From: Spirochaetales bacterium | GTDB taxonomy: Bacteria > Spirochaetota > Spirochaetia > SZUA-6 > JAFGRV01 | Assembly: GCA_016934975.1 (NCBI GenBank) | Contig: JAFGRV010000388.1 | Coordinates: 1-40,341 of the forward strand | Reading direction: 5' to 3' | DNA: 40,341 bases | Shown: piece after piece, positions 8,110 through 17,117 of the stretch | Layout of the letters: every line of letters starts with the position of its first letter | How positions within the stretch are numbered: the stretch's first letter is position 1 | Program-made: the position numbers and the translations under genes | Notes under the pieces: model-generated | What the model saw: only the letters and a program-made list of their open reading frames with translations | The model's database searches: none | Told to the model about the DNA's origin: nothing

Positions 8110-10638
8110 ATGGTAAAGAAACTGCTTGTTAAAATATATGGGAACCCGGGAGAATTTTCCATGGAGCACAGGATTCTGAATGTTATCCTGGCTTTTTGCG
8201 TGTTTATCTGCTTTTTTTTCCTGGTATTCAGTGTTATCCAATCCCTGGGCTTGTTTTTTTATGCATTAATAACAGGAATAATGCTTTTTTACCTGGGTCT
8301 TTATTATCTGGCGCGGATGAAAAGGTACTACCATATTCCATTGTGGTTCATGATCCTATTCCTTATGTTTCTCCTCGGTTTTTTTTATTTCCACCGGGGG
8401 GGATACCAGAAAGGTGTTCTTAATCTCGGGATAATTATCGTACTTATTATCACCCTGTTGTTACGTAATACTTCCCGTATTATATTGTTAAGCATCCTGG
8501 TCCTGGAAATAGCGATCCTTCTTGTTATTGAATATCTGTATCCTCATCTTATTTATAGAGACGCAAGGGTTCTTTCAATCTTTACTATTGGTGCTTCTTT
8601 TTTTATGGTGATATCTTCGACCTCTTTTTTAATTGTGGTTTTTTCAAAGAATTATGATTATGAGAAAAAGTGTGTGGAAGAGACAAATGAAAAATTAAAT
8701 CAGTTGAACAATATTAAAAATGATTTTATCGCAAATATTACCCATGATTTCCGGTCTCCACTTACAGTGATTATGAATCTCACAGAACTGGAAATGGAGA
8801 ATAAAACCGGGGAAGAAAGGGAAGCGCTTAATGCGATTTATGTCAGTTCCCTAATGCTCAAGGATTTGATTGATAAATTACTGGAACTGGCAAAGATGGA
8901 TGTCCAGGGAGTAAAGCTCTCTATTCAACGGCTGAATCTTACCGATTTTTTATTAAAAATCTTTAATTTTTATACATCCACTCTTCAGGGAAGTAATATA
9001 GAACTCAAGGTAAATTTTTCCAAAATACCGGTGGATAATCTATTTACTGACGCGGGGAAGCTGGAAGCTATCCTGAATAATATTATTTCCAATTCCATTA
9101 AATTCGTTGATCCTGATAATGGGAAAATAGATATGGAAACCCATGTTCATGAGTCATCTGTGATTATTAAAATTACCGATAATGGGATCGGCATTCCCGG
9201 GGATAAACTGGAAGTCATTTTCAACAGATTCCAACAGGCACATGATTCTCAGAATCAATACCGGCGGGGAACAGGGATCGGGCTTGCTTTTGCCAGAGAA
9301 TTGTCGGGGTTTCTCAAGGCACGTATCTGGGCAGAATCGGATGGACCTCATAAAGGATCAAGTTTTTTTGTAGAACTTCCCAGGGGAGATACTCTATTTA
9401 AGGATCAGGATATCCAGGATTACTCCCCGTTTTTATCTTCACAGGCCAATTATGAAAGAGATATACTTAAAACCCTCGTGCAGAATGAAATACTCATGAA
9501 GAAAACCGGGAAAAAAATTATTCCCATGATTAAAGAATTAAACAAGGAAGATGAATATAATATTTCCAAAGCGCTTATCCTTGTTATTGATGATGATATG
9601 ATGTTCCTGGACATTATTATATCTTATTTACAGGATGCCGGTTTTATTAATTTTATTACTGCAAGTGACGGCAAATGTGGAAAAGATGCAATATATGAGT
9701 ACATACCGGATCTCATTATCAGTGACTTTACAATGCCCGGTATGTCCGGGGGAAAACTTCATGAGGAAATTGCCGTCAACCCCGGTTTTAAAGATATCCC
9801 ATTTATTTTTGTATCTGCAATTGCGAATGAAAGTATTATTTTTGAGACGAAAAAACGGGGAGCTATCGCGTATTTAAGCAAGCCGATTGATAAAAGGGAG
9901 TTGCTGCTTACTGTTGAAATTCATTTAAAAAGGCATTTTAACTATTTAAAACAGATAAAACAATCCTATATCGATCCTTTAACAGGATTAAAAAACAGGA
10001 AAATTACAATGACACATTTGGAGCGTGAACTGCTTTCCCGTACACTACCGGACCTGTCAATTATTTTTTTTGATATTGACCATTTCAAAAATATAAATGA
10101 TAAGTATGGACACCAGCGGGGAGATATGGTCCTTGAGGTTATAGGAGTTATCCTGCAATCAAAATTAAGACATTATGACATCGCCGGCAGGTATGGTGGT
10201 GATGAATTTCTGATCATTCTTCCCAATACACCCCTGGAATCCGCGAAAATAGCAGCTGAAAATCTGCAAAAGGAAATTAAATCCGCCGTCCTTTTCTGGA
10301 ATAAACAGGAAATCCGTTTTTCCTGTAGTTTGGGTATTGCCTCCATAAAAAGCAACGAAAAAGAATTATGCAAAGCCCTGGGGATTTCATCCTTTGACGA
10401 GATCTACAATATTCAAAAACCCCACGATGCCGACTGGCAGAAAATAGATGCAAAAAAGAAATCCCTCATCAGCCTGCTTTTTGATATTGCGGATAATTTA
10501 CTCTACCAGGCAAAACAAACCTGCTGCAGGGAATGCGGGTTCATTTCTCTGGATAGCAGTGTTTTTACAGGTGACTCATGTCCTGAATGTAATACAAAAA
10601 ATATTATAAAAGGACGAAACCGTTATATAGCAAAGTAA
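8110..10638 (+). CDS. Membrane hybrid histidine kinase-receiver-diguanylate cyclase (GGDEF)
   Basis: This 842-aa protein has about six membrane segments (residues 21-185) and then HisKA with THDFRSPL (H212). HATPase_c follows (DNGIGIPGDK, GTGIGLAFA), then a receiver (DDD at 494-496, D539 phospho-site in SDFTMPGM, K591) and a GGDEF domain. The GGDEF active site is intact at 696-700, with an RxxD inhibitory site (RHYD) five residues before it. It should convert a membrane signal into c-di-GMP. The C-terminus is odd: a C2-C2 zinc ribbon (C806, C809, C824, C827) lies between the AxLxYQAK helix and the terminal GRNRYIA strand. The gene lies 33 nt upstream of a PelA-like gene. The longer start is kept because the GNPGEFSMEHR segment looks like part of the domain, although a GGGAG precedes the ATG at 8161. 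Confidence 0.93.
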   Translation: MVKKLLVKIYGNPGEFSMEHRILNVILAFCVFICFFFLVFSVIQSLGLFFYALITGIMLFYLGLYYLARMKRYYHIPLWFMILFLMFLLGFFYFHRGGYQKGVLNLGIIIVLIITLLLRNTSRIILLSILVLEIAILLVIEYLYPHLIYRDARVLSIFTIGASFFMVISSTSFLIVVFSKNYDYEKKCVEETNEKLNQLNNIKNDFIANITHDFRSPLTVIMNLTELEMENKTGEEREALNAIYVSSLMLKDLIDKLLELAKMDVQGVKLSIQRLNLTDFLLKIFNFYTSTLQGSNIELKVNFSKIPVDNLFTDAGKLEAILNNIISNSIKFVDPDNGKIDMETHVHESSVIIKITDNGIGIPGDKLEVIFNRFQQAHDSQNQYRRGTGIGLAFARELSGFLKARIWAESDGPHKGSSFFVELPRGDTLFKDQDIQDYSPFLSSQANYERDILKTLVQNEILMKKTGKKIIPMIKELNKEDEYNISKALILVIDDDMMFLDIIISYLQDAGFINFITASDGKCGKDAIYEYIPDLIISDFTMPGMSGGKLHEEIAVNPGFKDIPFIFVSAIANESIIFETKKRGAIAYLSKPIDKRELLLTVEIHLKRHFNYLKQIKQSYIDPLTGLKNRKITMTHLERELLSRTLPDLSIIFFDIDHFKNINDKYGHQRGDMVLEVIGVILQSKLRHYDIAGRYGGDEFLIILPNTPLESAKIAAENLQKEIKSAVLFWNKQEIRFSCSLGIASIKSNEKELCKALGISSFDEIYNIQKPHDADWQKIDAKKKSLISLLFDIADNLLYQAKQTCCRECGFISLDSSVFTGDSCPECNTKNIIKGRNRYIAK

Positions 10639-10671
10639 TGTTCAGATAAAAATATCATTAAGGGAGTTGAT

Positions 10672-13194
10672 ATGAAAAGAATGCGAAAAACAATATCAGG
10701 TTATACGATAATAATCCTTTTTTTAACACTCATTCTCATAACAGGATGTGTCTCATCCTCGACAAAAACAGATTCTTCTTCTCAAGAGGTTGATGCAAAA
10801 CCGGATCTCCTTGAGGAAGTGAAAGTGCCGGTGAAGGGCGACAACCACCTACTCGATCTCCATGGTAAAAAAGTACTTGCTTTGTACAAATCCTCGGATA
10901 ACCAGAAGGAATCCGAGAACGAGATCTATTACCACCTCTCCAAACTCCTTGAGGCGAGGGGAATGACAATTCTTTACCGGGATATAGATCAAGGCATACC
11001 GGACGACAGGCTGATGGAGGATGTACGGGCAATAATTTCCTGGTTCCGGGGACCCTCCATGGTAAATCCGGAGGCTTATCTGGATTTCCTGGATCGATCA
11101 ATAATTTCCAACAGAAAAGTGATCATAATCGATAACCTGGGGGCATATCAATACCGATATGATGACCCGGCAAAAGAGGAATACGTTGATCCCAACCGCA
11201 TCAATCTTACCTTGGCTAAACTGGGACTCTGGTACCGGGGCGACTGGACCGATAACCCGGATCTCATCGAGATCGCCTACAAAAACTCAGAATATGTGGA
11301 AGCACATGAACCACAGGATGTCCGGCAATCCGCCTTTTATTACAAATTTATCCCGGTAGACCGGGACCTCCGGGTTTTTCTCTCTTTACACCGCAAAGAC
11401 CGCCAGGACGAAGCAAGCCCAGTGGTGACCATTAATAAAAATGGGGGATTTATTTTTACACGGTATATTTATCACAACAAACCCGACAAACCCCCGGTAA
11501 TTCTCATCAATTTTGAAAAATTCTTAGATACCGCATTATTTCCAAAAGTAACGGAAGAAAAACTCCTCTTACTCACAAACATCAACAACGAATCGACGAA
11601 AAAAACCTATGAATTTATCGTGGGAATTCTTAAAAAATCCCGCCTCAATTTTGATATCCTTGATTATACCCAGTTCGACAATCTCCTTTCAGGCGACCTG
11701 AACAAATATTCAACCATCGGACTTATTCTGAACTCCGACAATAAACTGAAATCAAAAGATTTTAAAGAGTATCTTGATAATGGCGGTTCCGTGGTTTCTC
11801 TTTCAGGTGGTGATTTTCCCGGACTCGCCCCATCCCTGGCAGCGAGTGTGATACCGGCGGTCCCGGAGGGCTTCACGGGGTACCAATTCAAAACGGGTTT
11901 TATAATGGGCGAAAATGTAGCCCTTAAAAATTCAGAGATGAAATGGCAGCGGGGCAACCTGAAACCGGCTGACGATGCTCTCATTTTAGCAACGGATGCT
12001 TCCACCCAAAATCCTCTGCTCTGGACAGCAGAGCGTGGGAAAGGCACGGTCCTGGTCTGGAACTGGAATGGTTTTTTAGGTGCGGGGTTGATAGGCCTCT
12101 CTCTGGAATCTTTTCTCTATGTGCGTCCCATCGGAGTGGCGGCAACGATGGGGATGGCTCATATGTTTATTGATGACTGGCCTTTGCCGATGTACGATAT
12201 CCCGAAAGAACCCCTCCCCCGGATCACCGATACCGAATATTATACAAAAATCTGGTGGCCGGATATAAAAGCCCTGTTAGAGAGCCGGAATATTCCCTTT
12301 AGTAATTACCTGATCTTCAATTATAACGCGACAGTCAATGCACCTTTTCTTGGTTCGGAATTTTATGCTTCGGTAAGTCAGTCTCCCTCAAAAATTGCCC
12401 GAGAGATCATTGCTGAAGATCTTGAACTCGGATATCATGGTTATAATCATATGTCTCTCACTCTTGAGGCCACCTCGGTAAATATACATAAATGGCCGGG
12501 TATCCGGGCCATGACCGGATCCCTGGAAGAAGGACGACGAACATGGTCGAACTTGTTAGGACCTGAAACCCTGCCCTTCAGCTATGTGGCGGTTAATAAT
12601 ATCATTTCCCGGGATGGAATCGCTGCTTTATCTCATGTTTTTCCCGGCATAAAAATCATATCCGCCCTCCATTGGGGGGTGGGAGAAGAGACCTATACTG
12701 ATTTCGGGCCCCATGAGACTATCCCGGAGCTTTATTATTTTCCCAGAATTACCTACGGGTATCAATTCGAACCGATAGTAAGAAATCTATTAATTTCCGG
12801 GGCCGGCGGTCCGGGCATCATCAGCCATTTTATCCATCCGGATGATGTTTATGATCCCTACCGCTCGGGTAATAAAACCTGGGAGGAATTAAAACAGGAA
12901 TTTATAGAGATGCTTGATTTCACCCAGATGAATTATCCATGGATTAAATGGGTGGATATCCGGGAAGCATATCAGAATCTGGTAATGCAGGAAACTTACA
13001 GTTATAAATTCCGCGTCTCCGGCAACACGTTACATATCAAGACACATCCCGGGGCAATGTTCCGGGTACGTCCGAACCGGGGGCTGCGTTTAAAAAACAA
13101 TAAAGGGGCAGAGATTATCTACAAATATACGAATATGCCGATGCTGATATTAAAGGCAAACAGCCACCAGGTGACCCTTGAGTTTACGAAATAG
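10672..13194 (+). CDS. PelA-like (DUF2194-type) polysaccharide deacetylase lipoprotein
   Basis: The 840-aa product begins with a lipoprotein signal peptide (LITGC, lipid-attached C26). Residues 45-490 are alpha/beta domains that include a Rossmann-like segment with glycine-rich turns. Residues 490-780 look like a NodB/CE4-related deacetylase: IDDW (D501, D502), HGYNH (H589, H593) and SHFIHPDD (H719, H722) supply the metal-binding and catalytic residues in the expected order. A beta-rich C-terminus follows. PelA deacetylates Pel at the cell surface, and DUF2194 proteins occur beside PelF and PelG in many genomes; that family name is from memory. An AAGGGAG lies 5 nt before the ATG. Co-transcription with the c-di-GMP enzyme upstream links polymer modification to signalling. 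I do not see a separate glycoside-hydrolase domain with certainty. Confidence 0.82.
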   Translation: MKRMRKTISGYTIIILFLTLILITGCVSSSTKTDSSSQEVDAKPDLLEEVKVPVKGDNHLLDLHGKKVLALYKSSDNQKESENEIYYHLSKLLEARGMTILYRDIDQGIPDDRLMEDVRAIISWFRGPSMVNPEAYLDFLDRSIISNRKVIIIDNLGAYQYRYDDPAKEEYVDPNRINLTLAKLGLWYRGDWTDNPDLIEIAYKNSEYVEAHEPQDVRQSAFYYKFIPVDRDLRVFLSLHRKDRQDEASPVVTINKNGGFIFTRYIYHNKPDKPPVILINFEKFLDTALFPKVTEEKLLLLTNINNESTKKTYEFIVGILKKSRLNFDILDYTQFDNLLSGDLNKYSTIGLILNSDNKLKSKDFKEYLDNGGSVVSLSGGDFPGLAPSLAASVIPAVPEGFTGYQFKTGFIMGENVALKNSEMKWQRGNLKPADDALILATDASTQNPLLWTAERGKGTVLVWNWNGFLGAGLIGLSLESFLYVRPIGVAATMGMAHMFIDDWPLPMYDIPKEPLPRITDTEYYTKIWWPDIKALLESRNIPFSNYLIFNYNATVNAPFLGSEFYASVSQSPSKIAREIIAEDLELGYHGYNHMSLTLEATSVNIHKWPGIRAMTGSLEEGRRTWSNLLGPETLPFSYVAVNNIISRDGIAALSHVFPGIKIISALHWGVGEETYTDFGPHETIPELYYFPRITYGYQFEPIVRNLLISGAGGPGIISHFIHPDDVYDPYRSGNKTWEELKQEFIEMLDFTQMNYPWIKWVDIREAYQNLVMQETYSYKFRVSGNTLHIKTHPGAMFRVRPNRGLRLKNNKGAEIIYKYTNMPMLILKANSHQVTLEFTK

Positions 13195-13315
13195 TGCTTT
13201 ATGGAGACTATAGAGGAATGTGTGAATTTTATTCGCATTTCCCCTGTATAAACCGCGGCAAGCGGAAAAACGAAGAATTCTTACGGTAAATGCGTGTTGT
13301 AAACACAAAACAAAC

Positions 13316-13342
13316 TTGTAAATAATGCTCATTTATTATACT
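13316..13342 (+). promoter_or_regulatory. Weak candidate promoter of the TIR operon
   Basis: TTGTAA (13316-13321) and TATACT (13337-13342) are separated by 15 nt, shorter than ideal. They lie about 33 nt before a start codon that has a strong AAGGAGG. The 180-nt gap after the previous gene argues for an independent promoter somewhere here. Confidence 0.3.
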
Positions 13343-13374
13343 ATTTCTATTAATAGGTACATAAGGAGGCAGGG

Positions 13375-14463
13375 ATGCAACCAGTCGTAAAAGCGATCAT
13401 CGCCAATCTTTTTTTAATTTACGGAGCTATGGGAGGATTCTATTTTACATTTCACTTCGGAGAGGCCGGCAGGAAAAAGAAAATCCCCCCGGTTGCCCGC
13501 TTCATTATTTCCATAGCTGCCGTTGCCCTGGCTGTTTTATTTTTTTACCTGATACCGATGCTCCTTGATGCCATAAATAAAAATTTAAATACCGGCATAA
13601 ATAAAAATATATCTGTTTTTACTCTTGTGTTACTTATTCTCAACGCCTGTCTTGCTCTTTATCTTTTACTCATCGATATCATAAAAAAAAGCAAGACACC
13701 CGAATCACCCGCCCACCGGGTGACAAACTTTATTCTTTGCTTGTGTTTATTTTTTTACGCAGTGGTGGGTTTTTTCCCTATCATCCCTAAAGGTTTTAAA
13801 GGAACCTTCCATAATTCACATTTTATTATTCTTTTATCCGGAATTGCGGCGTTTATTCTTTATCCCATATGGGAATCTATCAAAGAAAGAATGGGCCGGA
13901 ATAAAATATTTATTTCCTACAGAAGAAAAGACAGCGCCGATATAACAGGCAGGATCGTAGACCGTTTAATCGCGAAATTCGGAAGCAACAATATCCTCAG
14001 GGATGTGGACTCCATTCCCCTGGGCGTTAATTTTGCCACCTATATAGATAAATTACTCCAAAGCACATCCGTTTGCCTCGTCGTCATCGGCAAGAGATGG
14101 GTAAGTCTTATTGATAATAAAAGTGAAAAGAACAACACCGATTCAATCGATTTTGTCCAGACGGAAATCGAGACCGCCTTGATACACCGTCTCCCGGTTA
14201 TTCCCGTACTTTTGCAAAATGCCACGGTCCCCACACAGAATCAATTACCCAAATCCATTGAAAAACTATCTTTTCAGAACGGTATTGCCATCCGGCCCGA
14301 TCCTGATTTCAATCTTGATATGGAGAGACTGATTCTTGGCATTAAAGATGGTATGCGTAAAACAAAAAAAATGCGTAAAACATACGGATATAAGAAGCTG
14401 ATGAAATCACGAACAAAGGTAAAATCAACAAGAAAACCGGGGAAAAAATCGAAGTCAAAATGA
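13375..14463 (+). CDS. Multi-pass membrane TIR-domain protein with basic tail
   Basis: This 362-aa protein has about five hydrophobic segments in residues 5-165, then a TIR domain (about 172-320), then a strongly basic tail rich in Lys/Arg (about 327-362). The TIR domain begins KIFISYRRKDS, continues with GRIVDRL and RDVDSIPLG, and has IDFVQTEIETAL, whose TEI glutamate is the expected NADase residue, followed by LPVIPVLL. Bacterial TIR domains either cleave NAD or make cyclic ADP-ribose-type signals, or act as adaptors; which applies here is not known. AAGGAGG lies 5 nt before the ATG. The stop codon overlaps the next start (ATGA), so the two proteins are almost certainly coupled. The tail could bind nucleic acid or acidic lipid head groups. 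Confidence 0.88.
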   Translation: MQPVVKAIIANLFLIYGAMGGFYFTFHFGEAGRKKKIPPVARFIISIAAVALAVLFFYLIPMLLDAINKNLNTGINKNISVFTLVLLILNACLALYLLLIDIIKKSKTPESPAHRVTNFILCLCLFFYAVVGFFPIIPKGFKGTFHNSHFIILLSGIAAFILYPIWESIKERMGRNKIFISYRRKDSADITGRIVDRLIAKFGSNNILRDVDSIPLGVNFATYIDKLLQSTSVCLVVIGKRWVSLIDNKSEKNNTDSIDFVQTEIETALIHRLPVIPVLLQNATVPTQNQLPKSIEKLSFQNGIAIRPDPDFNLDMERLILGIKDGMRKTKKMRKTYGYKKLMKSRTKVKSTRKPGKKSKSK

Positions 14464-16439
14464 AGGAAAACATGCAGGAACAGGTAACCCCGGAATGGGA
14501 AGATATTTTCTCTCACTGTAATGAAAATAAACCCGAAGGGGATGATATTAAAAAAAGGGTGAAGGAAGAATTTAAAAAAGATTTCCAACGGATTACATCA
14601 CATTTTACTACCATTCTGTACAAAGATGATAATAAAGCAGTGACGGATTTCATAAATGATATTCCGGATAAATTTACCAAACTGAAAATACGGGTAAGAA
14701 AATACGAGAAACATTATTTTTCCTGTATTATCACGGATGAAGAAGTCGATTTACTGGCCAGTATGGAGCATCAAAAGTGGGTGAATGAGATGGAGGCCCG
14801 GGGCTGGGGAAATGAAGAGTCTTTGGATGAGGTTGATAAAGTTCATCCCGATCTGAAACATTTCTCCGAGATTGATACAGTACGGCAAAAGTTTTACAGG
14901 GAGCTTATTTATACAATACCTGTTATCTTTGTCCGGTGCGGATATGAGTTGTTCAAACCAGCGGAAGAGGAATTCAGAAACGATGAACAGCTGGAATATC
15001 TTGCCCGGGCAATACATGCCCGTTATTGCATGCTCATGAAAACCATGGATGAAGAATCGATTAAGAATTCAGTGTATGAGCAGCTGTCCATAGTCAATGA
15101 TCAAAACCGGGAAAACTTTTCAAAAGAATATGATGATTTATCAGCGGATATCAAATCATCAAATCTTGACAGCGCCCATCATATTACCACTAAATTACTC
15201 TCCATCGGGTATACCATCGAAGAAGGAAACAGCGAGACGGAACAGATACTGCTCCATGTCAGTACATCGGATATAGAGACTATGGCAAAGATGGAGCATG
15301 AACGGTGGGCCTGGGAGAAACGGTTGAGCGGCTGGACCTATGCTCCTGAAAGAAACAATAAAAATAAGGAACATAATTGTCTGGTACCCTATAAGGAATT
15401 ACCTGAACTTGAAAAAGAAAAAGACAGGGATCAGGTAAAACGGGTTCCTATCCTCATAAAGGCAATAAACTATAAAGTTGTTCCTTTATCTCCGGAACAA
15501 TCAAAGAATATTTCATATATTCCCCAGCAAAGAAGATTGCTCGACGAAACCAAACTGAAAATGGAAATAGTAAATGAGAAATTAGCGGGAGATGTGGAGA
15601 AAATAAAAGGCTACGGTGATTCACAGAACATTAAAGATCAACTCTCGGACACAATCAAAGGTCTTTCCTTTGCCATAGATTCTTTAAATATGGCGGCCGG
15701 GATTCAGCAGAATATTCTGCCCTCAAAAATATATTTTAAAACCTGTTTACCCGAGAGTTTTATATTTTTTAAACCAAAGGACATCCTCAGCGGGGATTTC
15801 TATTTTATATCCAAGCGGAATGATTCCGTGGTCTGTGCGGCGGCAGATTGCACGGGACACGGCACCTCCGCCGCATTACTCTCGATGATCTGCAGTAATT
15901 TTATCGACCAGGCGGTGAATGACAAGAATATCACCGACCCCTCCGCCATCATCAGCTTTGTCTATAAAAAGTTAGTGAGTTTTATGAAACGTCACTACAA
16001 CACGATCATCAGTGACCATGGAATGGAAATCGCCATTTGTACCATTATTCCCGCCTCACGCACCTTATTGTACGCGGGAATAAAAAGACCCTTGTATATT
16101 TTCAGAGATGACAAACTTGAAATTATTAAATCTCAAAAAGTAAGTTCCAGGGGATATGAATCGGTGATTGAATCCACCGAACCGTCACAGCAGATACAGT
16201 TACAGAAGGGAAACACCCTGTATATGTTTTCCGACGGATATCCCGATCAATTCGGGGGACCCCAGCATAAAAATTTTTCAACCCGGCAATTTAAAAAAAT
16301 GCTCGAGACCATCCAGCCTTTGAGTATGCTCGAACAATATACCACATTAAATAATACAATTGAACAATGGAAAAATTATGACCCGAAGAATAGTGTCGAG
16401 CAGACCGATGATATTCTGGTGGTTGGTATACGGGTGTAG
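14460..16439 (+). CDS. Two RyR-type domains fused to SpoIIE/PP2C phosphatase
   Basis: This 659-aa soluble protein has a first degenerate RyR-type module (about 95-165, MEHQKW and ARGWG). An alpha-helical segment of the type that accompanies bacterial RyR domains follows (about 178-250, LARAIHARY). A second, well-conserved RyR module is at about 271-341 (MEHERWAWEKRLSGW, then HNCLVPYKEL and KDRDQV). A linker helix leads to a SpoIIE-family PP2C domain (about 410-659) with SGDFYF (D446), AADCTGHGTSAALLSM (D463), FSDGYPDQFGG and a terminal TDDILVVGI (D650, D651). All metal-binding acids are present, so it should be an active Ser/Thr phosphatase. RyR modules are proposed to sense nucleotide-derived ligands. 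The 4-nt overlap with the TIR gene argues for one two-protein pathway. Confidence 0.87.
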   Translation: MKENMQEQVTPEWEDIFSHCNENKPEGDDIKKRVKEEFKKDFQRITSHFTTILYKDDNKAVTDFINDIPDKFTKLKIRVRKYEKHYFSCIITDEEVDLLASMEHQKWVNEMEARGWGNEESLDEVDKVHPDLKHFSEIDTVRQKFYRELIYTIPVIFVRCGYELFKPAEEEFRNDEQLEYLARAIHARYCMLMKTMDEESIKNSVYEQLSIVNDQNRENFSKEYDDLSADIKSSNLDSAHHITTKLLSIGYTIEEGNSETEQILLHVSTSDIETMAKMEHERWAWEKRLSGWTYAPERNNKNKEHNCLVPYKELPELEKEKDRDQVKRVPILIKAINYKVVPLSPEQSKNISYIPQQRRLLDETKLKMEIVNEKLAGDVEKIKGYGDSQNIKDQLSDTIKGLSFAIDSLNMAAGIQQNILPSKIYFKTCLPESFIFFKPKDILSGDFYFISKRNDSVVCAAADCTGHGTSAALLSMICSNFIDQAVNDKNITDPSAIISFVYKKLVSFMKRHYNTIISDHGMEIAICTIIPASRTLLYAGIKRPLYIFRDDKLEIIKSQKVSSRGYESVIESTEPSQQIQLQKGNTLYMFSDGYPDQFGGPQHKNFSTRQFKKMLETIQPLSMLEQYTTLNNTIEQWKNYDPKNSVEQTDDILVVGIRV

Positions 16440-16458
16440 GGGTCGGAATCAATCCAAC

Positions 16459-17100
16459 TCACAACAAAAGCAGTTCCTCCATACTGTCGATCCGGTAAGT
16501 CGGTGCGACAATTGTCGAATCAAAGGGGGCCTGGCTCCAGGTAACAAAACAGGAATGAACACCGGCGGCAGAGGCACTCTGAATATCGAATAGAGAATCC
16601 CCGGTCATAAGGGCATCATGAGGTTCCGATTCACACAACTCCAGGGCCTTAAGAACCGGATCGGGCTCCGGCTTATGCTTTTCCGTCATATCGGGTGTCA
16701 CAAAGTAATCGAAGAAATCATAAATACCGAGGATCTTAAAATAGACCGAAAGACTCGGCATCATCCTGGATGTCACCACAACACACCGGTCTCCATTTTC
16801 TTTTAATTTACCGAGCACCTGTTTTACCCCGGGAAACAACTTTAAATAATCACCGGCGATCTCAAATTGATATGCCTCGTAGGTGTCGTTGATTTCCTTT
16901 AATTCATCCGGGGTTTTCCAGTCAAAGAATTCATAAAGCTGTGTAATGAGTGGTTTCCCTATACCGGCGATAATCTCTTCCCGGGTGACATGTTTTCCGT
17001 GAAACCGGGAGATAACATGAGCATACGATTGATAAATGAGTTCCGCAGTATCAATTAATGTTCCGTCGGCATCGAAGAGATAACAGGAATAATTTTTCAT
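16459..17100 (-). CDS. HAD-family phosphatase (phosphoglycolate phosphatase/PpaX-like)
   Basis: The 213-aa protein shows the HAD subfamily I layout. Motif I is DADGTLIDT (nucleophile and acid Asp near residues 10 and 12), and a helical cap follows (about 18-85). Motif II is VVTSRM, the motif III lysine is in KHKPEPDP, and motif IV is MTGDSLFDIQSA. Such enzymes hydrolyse small phosphate esters; Gph and PpaX are the nearest types, but the substrate cannot be read from sequence. AGGA lies 9 nt before the ATG. The gene is the last of a three-gene minus-strand operon, 17 nt after the amidohydrolase, and its 3' end converges on the RyR-phosphatase gene with a 19-nt gap. Confidence 0.88.
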   Translation of the reverse strand: MKNYSCYLFDADGTLIDTAELIYQSYAHVISRFHGKHVTREEIIAGIGKPLITQLYEFFDWKTPDELKEINDTYEAYQFEIAGDYLKLFPGVKQVLGKLKENGDRCVVVTSRMMPSLSVYFKILGIYDFFDYFVTPDMTEKHKPEPDPVLKALELCESEPHDALMTGDSLFDIQSASAAGVHSCFVTWSQAPFDSTIVAPTYRIDSMEELLLL

Positions 17101-17117
17101 TATGTATTGTCCTTTTT

